A stretch of 63,571 bases of DNA from JBPCQA01 sp050998615 (GCA_050998615.1 JBPCQA010000055.1:1-63571); one strand, 5' to 3'; numbered from the stretch's first letter, positions 28,694-38,015 are shown. Numbers and translations are program-made. The notes: generated by a model from the letters alone, not told the origin.

Positions 28694-29944
28694 CTATGAC
28701 CCGCCGAGGGCCGGACAAGTCCCCTTGAGGGCCCCGGACAGGTCGCCACGCGGCTCCACGGCGATGGCTCCAAGGCCGAGCCAGTCGGCCATCGACTCGA
28801 GCTCCGCCCGCAGCCGCGACGGGGTCTCGGCGGGCGAGTCGGGCTCGGCATGGGCGGAGAGCACCCGAAGCACACCGGAGCGCCGGTCGGCCTTGAGATC
28901 GACCCGAGCCACGATCTGCTCACCCATCAGGAGCGAGTAGACGTAGTAGCCGTAGACGCGCTTGGGTGCCGGCACATAGATCTCAACCCGGTATCGGTAG
29001 TCGAACAACCGCTCGGTGCGGCTGCGTTCGAAGATCAGCGAATCAAAAGGGCTCAGCAGCGCCGCCGCCGTCACCCGTCGCGGCAGTCTTGCCTGGTGCC
29101 ACAGGTATCCAGGTCGTTGCCACCCCTCGACCGTCACCGGCAACAACTCCCCCGCCTCGACCAAGTCGGCCACGGCTCTTCGGCCGGGCCCGGGCCTGAG
29201 CCGAAAATAGTCGCGCAAGCACTGTTCGGAGCCGACGCCGTGGGCGATCGCCGCAGCCCGGACTAGATTGCGATGAGCCTCGTCCTCAGGCGGAGTGGGA
29301 GCCTGGATCACCGAGGCAGGCAACACCCGTTCGGGCACGTCGTACATCCGCTCAAATGCGGTGTTACGCCGCGCTGCGCTTACTTGGCCGGTGTAGAACA
29401 GCCACTCCAGGGCCAGCTTGACCTGGCTCCAGTTCCATCCCCAATGGGTCTTCGTTCGCGGCACATCGTGCTCGATGCCGCGGGCCGTCAGCGGGCCTCG
29501 CTCGGTCACCTCCGCCAGCACCCAGTCGACAAACTCCGGCTGCTCCGCGATGACCCGGCGGACAGATCCCCAGGCGGCTTCGGCCGCGTTCGCCATCCGG
29601 AACCGCAGTGATGGCTGCAGGTCCATCCGAACGTACGACGCCTCGTGTCCCCAGTACTCAAAGACCCGGCGGGGTGCTTTGCCGGCGGCTCGATGCAGCA
29701 CTTCGATGTCATAATTGCCCAACCGGCTGAAGATCGGCATGTAGTGGGCTCGGGTCACCACATTGACGGAGTCAATCTGGAGCAGCGCGATTCGGTCGAG
29801 CAGCTTGGAAAACGCCCGCATGTCGACCTTGGCGGGGCGGCGCTCGGCAAAGCCCTGGGCAGCAAGGGCGATCCGTCGAGCCTGGCTCCGGCTCAGCTGG
29901 TCACGGACCTTGACGGCAAGTCGGGGAGGTTCTCGCGGCGTCAT
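28694..29944 (-). CDS. Winged-helix DNA glycosylase, YcaQ/AlkX-like
   Basis: The 416-residue protein belongs to the HTH_42 family (DUF1006). The N-terminal part reads LSRSQARRIALAAQGFAERRP and then LLQIDSVNVVTRAHYMP, with the Q56-I-D58 motif that is catalytic in YcaQ/AlkX glycosylases, which unhook interstrand crosslinks and excise bulky N7-alkylpurines. Three winged-helix units and a C-terminal beta domain fit the length. Its ATG at 29944 overlaps the stop of the response regulator gene (ATGA), so expression is probably coupled to it. Confidence 0.9.
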   Translation of the reverse strand: MTPREPPRLAVKVRDQLSRSQARRIALAAQGFAERRPAKVDMRAFSKLLDRIALLQIDSVNVVTRAHYMPIFSRLGNYDIEVLHRAAGKAPRRVFEYWGHEASYVRMDLQPSLRFRMANAAEAAWGSVRRVIAEQPEFVDWVLAEVTERGPLTARGIEHDVPRTKTHWGWNWSQVKLALEWLFYTGQVSAARRNTAFERMYDVPERVLPASVIQAPTPPEDEAHRNLVRAAAIAHGVGSEQCLRDYFRLRPGPGRRAVADLVEAGELLPVTVEGWQRPGYLWHQARLPRRVTAAALLSPFDSLIFERSRTERLFDYRYRVEIYVPAPKRVYGYYVYSLLMGEQIVARVDLKADRRSGVLRVLSAHAEPDSPAETPSRLRAELESMADWLGLGAIAVEPRGDLSGALKGTCPALGGS

Positions 29945-30375
29945 CGAGGGCTGATCAATGATTGACCGTCTGCCACCAACCGGATCGCCTGCGACACCTG
30001 CTCGATTGAGGAGCTCTTCAGCAGGTATCCCGACGCGCCGTTCTTGACCGCTTCGCAGACGTCAGTCTCCTCGCCCGACGTGGCCAACATGATGATCTTC
30101 ACTGACGGGGCCACGTCTTTGATGGCCCGGCATGACTCAATGCCTGAAAGCCTCGGCATGTTCACGTCCATCAAGATGATGTCCGGAGCTGCTCGCTCCG
30201 CCATGGCGGCGGCCTCAAGCCCGTCGGTGGCCTCACCCACCACGTCGATCCCTTCCGCAGCCTCCAGCAGCATGACCAGACCACGACGGAAGAGCTCTTG
30301 GTCGTCGACCACCCCGAGGCGGATAGGATCACCGCGCCACTCGACCGCATTGCCGTCTTTCATGGGCGCGATCAT
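29941..30375 (-). CDS. Receiver-only response regulator (NarL/LuxR family lacking its HTH)
   Basis: The product (144 residues from ATG 30375) is one receiver domain: acidic pair in VVDDQELFRRG, phosphoacceptor Asp70 in ILMDVNMP, Thr in MLATSG and Lys120 in GYLLKSSS. It ends at VADGQSLISPR, exactly where NarL-type regulators normally continue into a LuxR helix-turn-helix. The remaining 80-100 residues are absent and the stop overlaps the glycosylase ATG. Earlier in-frame starts (TTG 30411) are possible. It may signal by protein contact or be a truncated relic; the phosphorylation residues look intact. Confidence 0.85.
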   Translation of the reverse strand: MIAPMKDGNAVEWRGDPIRLGVVDDQELFRRGLVMLLEAAEGIDVVGEATDGLEAAAMAERAAPDIILMDVNMPRLSGIESCRAIKDVAPSVKIIMLATSGEETDVCEAVKNGASGYLLKSSSIEQVSQAIRLVADGQSLISPR

Positions 30376-30429
30376 GTCATGCCCCGAATCCGGGAGCGAC
30401 GCCGTCGGCAACCTGTGGCCGCTTACCAG

Positions 30430-31047
30430 CTAGCCTGAGAGGCGAATGACGCCGTAGTCGTAACCCCTTCGCCGGTAGACGACCGCCGGACGATCGTCTT
30501 CTTTGTCGATGAACAGATAGAAGTCGTGGCCGACCAGCTCCATCTCGTACAGCGCCTGGTCGAGCGTCATCGGCGTCGCCGGGTGAGACTTTTCCCGTAC
30601 GACGGGCGGGCCGTCGCCGACGACGGTAAGTGGACCCTCCTTATGCTCCAGCGGGTCACTGGCCGTGGCGTCCGGGGCCGTTTCACTTGATTTGGCGATC
30701 TCACCCATGGCCTGCGCGAGCGACGTGGGAGTGCGAGAGCCATGGTGAATGCGCCGGCGATCAGCCGCCTTGCGGGCTTGTGCCATCAAGCGCTCCACAG
30801 CCTTGTCCAGAGCCGATAACTTGTCCTCGGCGGCGGCTTCGGCCCGCAACACCGGGCCCCGACTGCGGATCGTGACCTCGACGCGAACCGACTGGTCAGA
30901 CAGCCTCGGATTGGACTCTTTCGAAACCTCGACGTCGACCCGGATGATGTGCTGGTTGTACTTCTCCAGTCGAGTCAGCTTCTCCTCGACGTGGCCGCGA
31001 AATCGTTCTGTCACTTCAATGTGACGGCCCTTGATCACGACTTCCAC
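30430..31047 (-). CDS. hpf: Ribosome hibernation promoting factor, long form
   Basis: From GTG 31047, behind a strong AGGAGG, the protein has 205 residues: an N-terminal S30AE/YfiA domain (VEVVIKGRHIEVTERFRGHVEEKL...) about 1-105, a linker, and the C-terminal dimerisation domain ending in YRRRGYDYGVIRL. Long HPF forms 100S ribosome dimers in stationary or starved cells. It lies between comFC and the response regulator on the minus strand, as hpf does in other actinobacteria near secA. Confidence 0.95.
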   Translation of the reverse strand: MEVVIKGRHIEVTERFRGHVEEKLTRLEKYNQHIIRVDVEVSKESNPRLSDQSVRVEVTIRSRGPVLRAEAAAEDKLSALDKAVERLMAQARKAADRRRIHHGSRTPTSLAQAMGEIAKSSETAPDATASDPLEHKEGPLTVVGDGPPVVREKSHPATPMTLDQALYEMELVGHDFYLFIDKEDDRPAVVYRRRGYDYGVIRLSG

Positions 31048-31382
31048 GCGTGCCTCCTGGAGGGTGAGAGCGCGTCTGCGCGGGCTTTGAGAGGCAGGCA
31101 CCCGTCCGGCCGACCTGGTCTTCGACCCCACACTCGCCTGCTGAGGTTTTCGCAGCTTCTGCCACTAACGACCTTCTCCCGGTGGCCGAAGGAATCCGAT
31201 CCCCGGTCGGGGCAGGACTTACTGCTAAGCCGCTCCGTGATCAGTCGGCAAGGCACGCTGGCCGCGCCTTCCTTACGTGGGCCGTTTCGCCTGCGGCTGG
31301 CATCGGCTTGCCGATCACGTTCTCGACGGATCGAGAACCCATCAGCGCAACCACGGACCCGGACGGATGCCATAGCCAAACC
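31048..31382. other. 335-base intergenic region between comFC and hpf
   Basis: No coding frame with plausible codon usage or a recognisable product is seen here. It contains one perfect hairpin just after comFC (31319-31338) and presumably the hpf promoter and a long leader. No riboswitch consensus was recognised. Confidence 0.6.
31319..31338 (-). terminator. Hairpin downstream of comFC
   Basis: GTTCTCGA (31319-31326) and TCGAGAAC (31331-31338) form a perfect 8-bp stem with a 4-base loop, 45 bases past the comFC stop on the minus strand. There is no U-run. It probably separates comFC from hpf. Confidence 0.5.
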
Positions 31383-32096
31383 TTAGCCTCGACGCTGCGT
31401 CGCCGCGACAACCGCGACCCCCAACACGTCCGCGCCCGCCGCGGACAGGGCACGGGCCGACTCCGCGACGGTAGCTCCCGTGGTGATGATGTCGTCGGTG
31501 ACGATCACGGCCCGTCCGTGAAGCCGGACAGCGACACCACGCCGCATCGCATGAGCCATTGACAGATTGCGTAGTCGGTCAGCTGCGGACAGCTCGGACT
31601 GGTCCTCCACCGTACGCGCGAGCCGCAATGCCGACAGCACCTGAGCGTGCACACCGGCTGCCCGCAGCGTCTGGGCACAGGCCCTCGTCATGCGCAGTAT
31701 CGGATTGTGCCCACGTCGACGAACCGAGGAAGCGGCCGAGGGCACGGGGACCAGCACCACCCCGGCGATGCGTTCGCCTCGGCGGTTGACAAGCACACCG
31801 AAAGCACTCAATGCGAGCGCTTTCCCCAGCGGTCTTGCCAACGAGAGCATCGCCTCCTCCTTGTGTGCGACCAGCGCCGCCTTGACCACACCGTCATATT
31901 CGGCCGCGGCGAACGGCATCGGGAGGTGCTCAGGAGACGGGCTCGGATAGGCCTGGAAAGGCATCGACTGCAACGACGCGGCGCATCGAGCGCACAACAC
32001 CGGACCGGGCCGTCCACACCCCACGCACGCGCAACCAAACACCAGGTCCATACACGCGGCCGCCAGGTCACCACCACGCACCTTCTTGCCGCTCAT
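31383..32096 (-). CDS. comFC: ComF/GntX-family phosphoribosyltransferase-like protein
   Basis: From ATG 32096 the protein has about 237 residues. An N-terminal zinc ribbon (CACVGCGRPGPVLCARC, about residues 22-38) is followed by a type I PRTase fold with the PRPP-binding motif VIVTDDIITTGATVAE near the C terminus. ComFC homologs take part in DNA uptake or related nucleotide handling; the actual role in actinobacteria is unclear. Neighbouring order (lpqB, comF, hpf, secA) is the one seen in mycobacteria. Confidence 0.88.
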   Translation of the reverse strand: MSGKKVRGGDLAAACMDLVFGCACVGCGRPGPVLCARCAASLQSMPFQAYPSPSPEHLPMPFAAAEYDGVVKAALVAHKEEAMLSLARPLGKALALSAFGVLVNRRGERIAGVVLVPVPSAASSVRRRGHNPILRMTRACAQTLRAAGVHAQVLSALRLARTVEDQSELSAADRLRNLSMAHAMRRGVAVRLHGRAVIVTDDIITTGATVAESARALSAAGADVLGVAVVAATQRRG

Positions 32097-32189
32097 CTGA
32101 CCAGCCTGCGACGAGTGGCCTTCTATCGCAGCACGCTGTGTACGCCGCCCCACCGCTGCGCGCGCTGTGGATCTAGTGGTGGCAGAGCC

Positions 32190-33944
32190 TCAGCCGGGAT
32201 ACGTCGGTGCGAACAGCTTGCCGGCGTCGAGCGGTGCCCACTGCTGCTCCGGCGTCCTGACGTAGAGCGAGCCGTCACTCGCTCCGATCACCAGGGGAAC
32301 GTCCGCGTTGGGGCCGGCGGCGACCGATGTCGGACGAACGGGCAGGAACCCGGTCGGAGGATGCACATCTGACCCGTCGATCATCACCTCATAGGGCTCC
32401 AGGTCGCTGCCCTGGTTTTGCGCTAGCACGACGACCGACGTCGGGCTGTCCCACGTCACTCCAACCAAATTGTTGAGTGGGTAGTCCAGATTGGTGATCT
32501 CGCGAACGCGGGAGATGCTCACCCTTCCCGCATGTGCGGGATCTCGGTCGATCACCCCGACAACCAAGTTCGAAGACGGACCAACACCTGTTACGGCGGC
32601 AAACCGCACACCGTCATGGGACACCGCAAACGCTGTCACATTCTCTCCAGTGATCCCTGGAGCGGAGACGAGCAGGTCGTGACCCTTGGTAACCGCGTGC
32701 ACGACCGCGCCATGCGCAGTGCGGTCCACCAACCAAAGCACGTTGTGACTGTCCCATGATGGCTTCAAGAGATCATGGCCTCTGGTGAACCAGGTGGCCA
32801 CGCCTTCTTGAGATCCAGACAGCACGCCCCCGACAAACACCTGAGCTCCGGACCTGCTCACCAGGGCCGCCGATGAGCCGGCTGCATTCACCGCTGCGGA
32901 GCGCCCCGTGGTCTTGGTGGAACCAATCGGCCCAGCGATCGCTGTGGTGCTCCGATTCGAGACCTCGATGAGATGGCCGTTGGACATCGCGAAGAGCTGG
33001 CGGCTTGACGACAACCCGGCCGGGTCGTAGCCAGAGAATTCGTCAACTCCGAACGTGGAACCCACGCCGGGCACGAACAGGCCGGCTCCATTGACGGTTA
33101 CCTCGATCCGGCCGATGTCGCTGAGTTGCCGCAACGTCCATGCCAACTGCGCCGCAAACAGCTGACGGTCGGCGGACGACAACTGGAGAACGTCGTCGCT
33201 GACGGGTACCTCCGCGACTCCGGAGCCGGTGACCGTGACCGCCACGTCGAGCGTGGTGGAGGACGACACGGCCGTCCTGACCACACCCGTCATGTCCTGG
33301 GTAGGTCCACGTAGGAGATCCTTGACCAGGGCAGTTGCGGTGGCGTCGCCCTTCAAGATGTACACCGGGTCGGGCGCAAGCACCGTGTGCGCCGGATCGA
33401 AGAAGTACAGGGAATAGTTGCCGTAGTTGCGCCGGAAGTAGTCAGTGTCGACAAATGTGCCCTGTGGTGGGTTGGTAATCCGCCATTCACCGGCAACTCG
33501 GCGCAGTTTGAGTTGCTGGTTCAAACTCGCGGATTGGCTGTTCACCGACTTCCAGACTCCTCTGGCGTCAAGCGACCCAAGCACGCGAAGCTTCACCGCC
33601 ACCGCCGGGTCATGGCCAGCCACTGTCTGGTCTTCGTAAACGACCAAGTTGGCCTCGGGGTTCCACGAGGCTGAACCGGCGGGAGTCAAGTACTCGCGCG
33701 CGACAGTCGCCGTTGGCGGGTTGGCCATCATCGCCTCGAAATAGCCGGAGACCACTTCGCGCGGACTGGCACCTGGGCGTGGCCCCTCGGGCACGATCGT
33801 GAACGGTGCAGGCGCGTTCTGTACGCCGACATTTCGCCCGGCCTGAACCGGGGAGCTTTCCGGGAGCTGCACGCACGCCGCAAGCGATGCGCAAGCGATC
33901 ACTGCGGCAGCAAGTGCCCTGGCTGACTTCACGCCCACAGTCAT
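32190..33944 (-). CDS. lpqB: Lipoprotein LpqB with GerMN domain
   Basis: The 584-residue product has a lipobox LAAC with Cys24 and a GerMN (sporulation/germination) domain near residues 200-300 (VYILKGDATATALVKDLL), then a C-terminal propeller-like region. In mycobacteria LpqB interacts with the MtrB sensor and affects its signalling. ATG 33944 overlaps the mtrB stop (ATGA 33941-33944), so mtrA-mtrB-lpqB form a coupled operon here. No break is seen. Confidence 0.94.
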   Translation of the reverse strand: MTVGVKSARALAAAVIACASLAACVQLPESSPVQAGRNVGVQNAPAPFTIVPEGPRPGASPREVVSGYFEAMMANPPTATVAREYLTPAGSASWNPEANLVVYEDQTVAGHDPAVAVKLRVLGSLDARGVWKSVNSQSASLNQQLKLRRVAGEWRITNPPQGTFVDTDYFRRNYGNYSLYFFDPAHTVLAPDPVYILKGDATATALVKDLLRGPTQDMTGVVRTAVSSSTTLDVAVTVTGSGVAEVPVSDDVLQLSSADRQLFAAQLAWTLRQLSDIGRIEVTVNGAGLFVPGVGSTFGVDEFSGYDPAGLSSSRQLFAMSNGHLIEVSNRSTTAIAGPIGSTKTTGRSAAVNAAGSSAALVSRSGAQVFVGGVLSGSQEGVATWFTRGHDLLKPSWDSHNVLWLVDRTAHGAVVHAVTKGHDLLVSAPGITGENVTAFAVSHDGVRFAAVTGVGPSSNLVVGVIDRDPAHAGRVSISRVREITNLDYPLNNLVGVTWDSPTSVVVLAQNQGSDLEPYEVMIDGSDVHPPTGFLPVRPTSVAAGPNADVPLVIGASDGSLYVRTPEQQWAPLDAGKLFAPTYPG

Positions 33945-35647
33945 CGAACGCCACCCGGAGCTGGTTTCGAATATTGGGCATAGGGGCCGCCCACCAGTGG
34001 AGTGGCCGCATCGGCTGGGACCAATGGCAATGGCGAGGGTCCAGGCGCCGTGCCGGCTCTGGTGGGCAGCGTCAGCCGAAATTGCGAGCCGCGGCCGGGA
34101 GCGCCCCAAGCGTCAAGCACTCCGTCGTGCAGGGCGGTGTCTTCGACCGCGATAGAAAGCCCGAGACCTGTGCCGCCCCGAGTCCGCGCGCGAGCAGGAT
34201 CGGCACGCCAGAACCTGTTAAAAACGAGAACGTCCTCGCCCGGGTTCAAGCCGAGACCATGATCACGAACCGTCAGCGCCACTGCCGTCGAAGCCGCGGC
34301 CACGGCAACCTGCACGTCGTTGCCTTCGCCGTACTCGATCGCGTTGACCACTAGGTTGCGGACTATCCGTTCGACTCGGCGTACGTCGGCTTCCACAACG
34401 CACGCGGTCACGGGCAGCACCAACTCCACCTGCGACCCTCTGCGTTGCGCCAAAGCCGAGGTGGCGTCGACCACACGGCTTGCGACCCCACGGATATCCA
34501 CGTCGTCGAGCGTCAACCCGGCGGCACCGGCGTCGAAGCGGCTGATCTCGAGGAGATCGCTCAACAGCCCCTCAAATCTGTCGAGCTCTGCCTGCAACAA
34601 CTCCGTAGACCGAGCAGTGACCGCGTCGAACCCACTGCGCGCCTCGTGCAGGAGGTCGGCCGCCATCCGAACCGTCGTCAACGGCGTCCGCAGCTCGTGA
34701 CTCACGTCCGCGACGAATCGACGTTGCACTCGAGACAACTCTTCCAACTGCCTGATCTGGCGCTGGAGGCTGCTGGCCATCTGGTTGAAGGACACGCCAA
34801 GACGGGCGATGTCGTCCTCGCCACGCACGTGCATCCGTTCCTCCAGCCGACCGGCCGCCAGCCGCTCGGCGATGCGCCTTGCCAACCGGACCGGTGTCAC
34901 CACCTGTCTGGTCACCAGCCAGGCAATGGTGCCAAGGAGCACGACGAGCACCGCCCCGGACGCGACGAGAGCCCTGCTGACGACGAAGAGCGTCTGCTGT
35001 TGATCGGTCAATGGGAAGACGTAGAACAGCGCGTAGCTTTGCCCGGTCGTGCTGACCGTGATCTGTGAACCCACCACCAGCCCCGGCTGTGGCCCTGAGG
35101 GCACACCCGGCGTGTTGAACGACACCTTGGAGTATGCCCACCAGCTGCCGGGGTTGGTTTCCACCTTGTGCATCAACTCCCCGGGGATAGAAGCCCGCGG
35201 GTTCACGCCACCGGAAGCCCGGGTGCCGCCGCTGGCGGTGAGACTTGGGTCGGTTCGATCGAGTGGTCCGATGATCACGACGCCGAATTCATCTCGGGAT
35301 ATGTCGCGAGGGGACAGCACGTCAATGAGCTGGCCGAGGACCGGACCGACATCGAAAAAATCCCCGACTTCAGCGGCGTTGAGCTTTGCCTGTGCGGTGT
35401 CGACGCCCGCTGCGGCTTGGGTCAGCGCCGCTTGTCGACGACTGTCGAGGAGGCCGTCGGTCACCTGACGCAGCAGCACCCAACCGGCCAACGCGGCCAA
35501 GATCGCCGAAAGTGTCAAGGTGCCAATGACGACACGGGCTTGGATCGATCGCCGCCATAGTCGTCCAAGACGGCGCAGCGGGATGGTGAGGAACCGTAGG
35601 ATGGCAAGGAGCATCGAGGCGACGCTAGGTCCGCTGCGGGCAGTCAT
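33941..35647 (-). CDS. mtrB: Sensor histidine kinase MtrB
   Basis: The 568-residue kinase has two TM helices (about 38-60 and 225-250) around a large extracellular sensor, a HAMP domain (ARRIAERLAAGRLEERMHVRGEDDIARLGVSFNQM), the phosphoacceptor histidine in DVSHELRTPLTTVRM, and the N, G1 and G2 boxes (NLVVNAIEYGEG, DHGLGL, GGTGLGLSI). It phosphorylates MtrA in response to envelope or division cues. It begins a few bases after mtrA and overlaps lpqB. Confidence 0.96.
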   Translation of the reverse strand: MTARSGPSVASMLLAILRFLTIPLRRLGRLWRRSIQARVVIGTLTLSAILAALAGWVLLRQVTDGLLDSRRQAALTQAAAGVDTAQAKLNAAEVGDFFDVGPVLGQLIDVLSPRDISRDEFGVVIIGPLDRTDPSLTASGGTRASGGVNPRASIPGELMHKVETNPGSWWAYSKVSFNTPGVPSGPQPGLVVGSQITVSTTGQSYALFYVFPLTDQQQTLFVVSRALVASGAVLVVLLGTIAWLVTRQVVTPVRLARRIAERLAAGRLEERMHVRGEDDIARLGVSFNQMASSLQRQIRQLEELSRVQRRFVADVSHELRTPLTTVRMAADLLHEARSGFDAVTARSTELLQAELDRFEGLLSDLLEISRFDAGAAGLTLDDVDIRGVASRVVDATSALAQRRGSQVELVLPVTACVVEADVRRVERIVRNLVVNAIEYGEGNDVQVAVAAASTAVALTVRDHGLGLNPGEDVLVFNRFWRADPARARTRGGTGLGLSIAVEDTALHDGVLDAWGAPGRGSQFRLTLPTRAGTAPGPSPLPLVPADAATPLVGGPYAQYSKPAPGGVR

Positions 35648-35650
35648 GCA

Positions 35651-36355
35651 CTACCGGCTCTCCGTCGCCTCGCCGGCCTTGTAGCCCACCCCCCGCACGG
35701 TAAGCACAATTTGCGGGTTCTCAGGGTCGATCTCGACCTTGGAACGCAACCGTTGGACATGCACGTTGACCAGGCGGGTGTCGGCAGCGTGGCGATATCC
35801 CCAGACCTGCTCCAACAAGATCTCCCGCGTGAACACTTGCCAAGGTTTGCGTGCCAGGCAGACAAGCAAGTCGAACTCCAGCGGGGTCAAGCCGAGCGAT
35901 TCATCATCGCGCGTCACGCGATGACGCGCGACGTCGATACTCAGGTCACCGATACGCAAGGCCTCGGGGGCACCCTCCTCGAACTTGCGCAGCCGCGCCC
36001 GCATCCGGGCGATGAGCTCCTTGGGTTTGAAGGGCTTGATCACGTAGTCGTCCGCACCGGACTCCAAACCCACAACGACGTCGATCGTGTCGCTTTTTGC
36101 GGTCAGCATGATGATCGGGACCCCCGACTCATTGCGGATTTGCCGGCACACGTCGACGCCGTCTTTGCCTGGCAGCATGAGGTCGAGCAACACCATGTCG
36201 GGCTTGACTTCACGAAACGCCGCCAGCGCGCCGTCGCCGGTGGAGCACACCCGAGGCTCATAGCCCTCGTTGCGCAAGACGATCGTCAACATCTCCGACA
36301 GCGCGGTGTCATCGTCGACAACCAGGATCCGGCCGAGATGGGTTCGTACTTCCAC
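35651..36355 (-). CDS. mtrA: DNA-binding response regulator MtrA
   Basis: The 234-residue OmpR-type regulator has a receiver with acidic pocket D14-D16, phosphoacceptor Asp58 (MVLLDLMLPG) and Lys107, then a winged helix ending in IVLTVRGVGYKAG. MtrA controls cell-wall hydrolases and replication or division genes in actinobacteria. ATG 36355 is at the head of the mtrA-mtrB-lpqB operon. In the upstream gap there is an 18-bp-period direct repeat. Confidence 0.97.
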   Translation of the reverse strand: MEVRTHLGRILVVDDDTALSEMLTIVLRNEGYEPRVCSTGDGALAAFREVKPDMVLLDLMLPGKDGVDVCRQIRNESGVPIIMLTAKSDTIDVVVGLESGADDYVIKPFKPKELIARMRARLRKFEEGAPEALRIGDLSIDVARHRVTRDDESLGLTPLEFDLLVCLARKPWQVFTREILLEQVWGYRHAADTRLVNVHVQRLRSKVEIDPENPQIVLTVRGVGYKAGEATESR

Positions 36356-36384
36356 GTGTCCTTCTCTCCGAGCCGCTGCTCTAT

Positions 36385-36419
36385 CGAAGAATACGCGGCG
36401 GCCGAAGAATACGCGGCGG
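36385..36419. repeat. Two-copy 17-bp direct repeat upstream of mtrA
   Basis: CGAAGAATACGCGGCGG occurs at 36385-36401 and again at 36403-36419. On the mtrA strand each copy contains TATTCTTCG, so one could overlap a -10 element. The spacing of 18 bases puts the copies on different helical faces, which does not favour cooperative binding by a simple dimer. Confidence 0.6.
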
Positions 36420-36455
36420 GCGTCGACGTTTGCTCACGGAGCGGCGAAGTCTCGG

Positions 36456-37916
36456 CTAGTAACGGTAGTGCTCCGACTTGTAGGGCCCGGCTGGATGGAT
36501 GCTCAGGTAAGCCGCTTGTTCTCCGGTCAAGGTGGTCAGGGAGGCGCCAAGCGCCGGCAAGTGCAACCTGGCAACTTCTTCGTCGAGATGCTTCGGCAAG
36601 GTATGCACACCGACGGGATATTCGTCGGGCTTGGTGAACAGCTCGATCTGCGCAAGCACCTGATTGGTGAAGGAGTTGGACATCACGAACGACGGGTGGC
36701 CGGTGGCGTTGCCGAGGTTCAGCAGGCGTCCCTCACTTAGCACGATGATCGAGTGGCCATCAGGGAATGTCCATAGGTCGACCTGCGGCTTTACGTTCGT
36801 GCGGGTGGTGCCGGACATGGCCGCCAGTCCCGCCATGTCGATCTCGTTGTCGAAGTGACCGATGTTGCCGACGATGGCCTGATGCTTGAGCTTTGTCAAA
36901 TGTTCAGCCGTCAGAACCTTGAGGCAGCCGGTGGCGGTGATGACGATGTCCGCCAAGTCGACCATCTCGTCGAGCGTCGCCACTTGATAGCCGTCCATTG
37001 CGGCCTGGAGCGCACAAATCGGGTCTATTTCGGTGATCACGACTCGTGCGCCTTGGCCCCGTAGGGACTCCGCGCAGCCCTTGCCGACATCGCCGTAACC
37101 GCAAACGACGGCGACCTTGCCGCCGATCAGCACATCTGTGGCGCGGTTGATGCCGTCGATGAGAGAATGCCTGCACCCGTAGCGGTTGTCGAATTTCGAC
37201 TTGGTGACCGAGTCGTTCACGTTGATCGCCGGGAACAGCAGAGCGCCGTCACGTTGGCGCTCATAAAGCCGGTGGACACCGGTGGTGGTCTCCTCGGTCA
37301 CCCCCTTTACGCCGTTCGCAACGGTCGTCCACTTAGTCGGCGTCGCCGAGAGCGTGCGGGTGAGCAGCCTAAGGATCTCAGCGAGCTCGGGGTTGTCGGT
37401 CGACTCCGGCAACGGCACGGACCCCTCCTTCTCATACTCCACCCCCAGGTGCACCAATAGCGTCGCGTCCCCGCCATCGTCGAGGATCATGTTGGGGCCC
37501 GCGGCCCCAACCGAAAGGTCCGCGGGAACCTGGTCGCTTGGCCAGGTGAGGATCTGCTCGGTGCACCACCAGTACTCCGGGAGGGACTCGCCCTTCCACG
37601 CGAAAACCGGGACGCCCTGTGGATCCTCTGGGGTGCCATGCGGGCCGACCGCAACAGCTGCGGCAGCGTGGTCTTGGGTGGAAAAGATGTTGCAACTGGC
37701 CCACCGAACCTGTGCGCCCAAAGCGGTCAGGGTCTCGATCAGCACTGCAGTCTGCACGGTCATGTGGAGCGAGCCGGCGATCCGAGCTCCGGCAAGCGGT
37801 TTCGAGTCCGCGAACCTGTCGCGCATTGCCATCAGGCCTGGCATCTCGTGTTCGGCAAGGGTGATCTCGATGCGGCCGAACTCGGCCAGGGACAGCTCAG
37901 CAACTTTGAAATCCAT
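36456..37916 (-). CDS. ahcY: Adenosylhomocysteinase
   Basis: The 486-residue enzyme has the SahH signatures: SCNIFSTQDHAAAA, the catalytic lysine and histidine region (NDSVTKSKFDNRYGCRHS), the NAD-binding GYGDVGKGCAESLRGQGA, and the C-terminal PDEYPVGVHTLPKHLDEEVA with final HYRY. It splits S-adenosylhomocysteine into adenosine and homocysteine with bound NAD, removing product inhibition of methyltransferases. It precedes mtrA on the same strand; thymidylate kinase, found between the two in mycobacteria, is absent here. Confidence 0.97.
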   Translation of the reverse strand: MDFKVAELSLAEFGRIEITLAEHEMPGLMAMRDRFADSKPLAGARIAGSLHMTVQTAVLIETLTALGAQVRWASCNIFSTQDHAAAAVAVGPHGTPEDPQGVPVFAWKGESLPEYWWCTEQILTWPSDQVPADLSVGAAGPNMILDDGGDATLLVHLGVEYEKEGSVPLPESTDNPELAEILRLLTRTLSATPTKWTTVANGVKGVTEETTTGVHRLYERQRDGALLFPAINVNDSVTKSKFDNRYGCRHSLIDGINRATDVLIGGKVAVVCGYGDVGKGCAESLRGQGARVVITEIDPICALQAAMDGYQVATLDEMVDLADIVITATGCLKVLTAEHLTKLKHQAIVGNIGHFDNEIDMAGLAAMSGTTRTNVKPQVDLWTFPDGHSIIVLSEGRLLNLGNATGHPSFVMSNSFTNQVLAQIELFTKPDEYPVGVHTLPKHLDEEVARLHLPALGASLTTLTGEQAAYLSIHPAGPYKSEHYRY

Positions 37917-37960
37917 GGGCTTAGCTTAGAGCCCCACCCGTGCCGGCTCTCACGCCCGGG

Positions 37961-38015
37961 CGGATGGGGAGTTGCCGGGCTTAGAGTCCGCGCGGATAGG
38001 GAGTCGCCGGCTCAA
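37961..38015. repeat. Imperfect 23-bp direct repeat between ahcY and serine hydrolase
   Basis: CGGATGGGGAGTTGCCGGGC (37961-37980) is echoed by CGGATAGGGAGTCGCCGGCT (37993-38012), with a period of 32 bases. It lies in the 111-base gap upstream of ahcY and downstream of the serine hydrolase gene. A role is not evident. Confidence 0.4.

Noticed and set aside
31035..31379. 114-residue minus-strand frame between comFC and hpf
   Set aside because: Its sequence is basic and Ser/Arg-rich without a domain, and it overlaps the hpf start in another frame; the region looks non-coding.
32170..32185. GATCTAGTGGTGG near the lpqB end as another element end
   Set aside because: It resembles the first nine bases only; no core or second end lies nearby.
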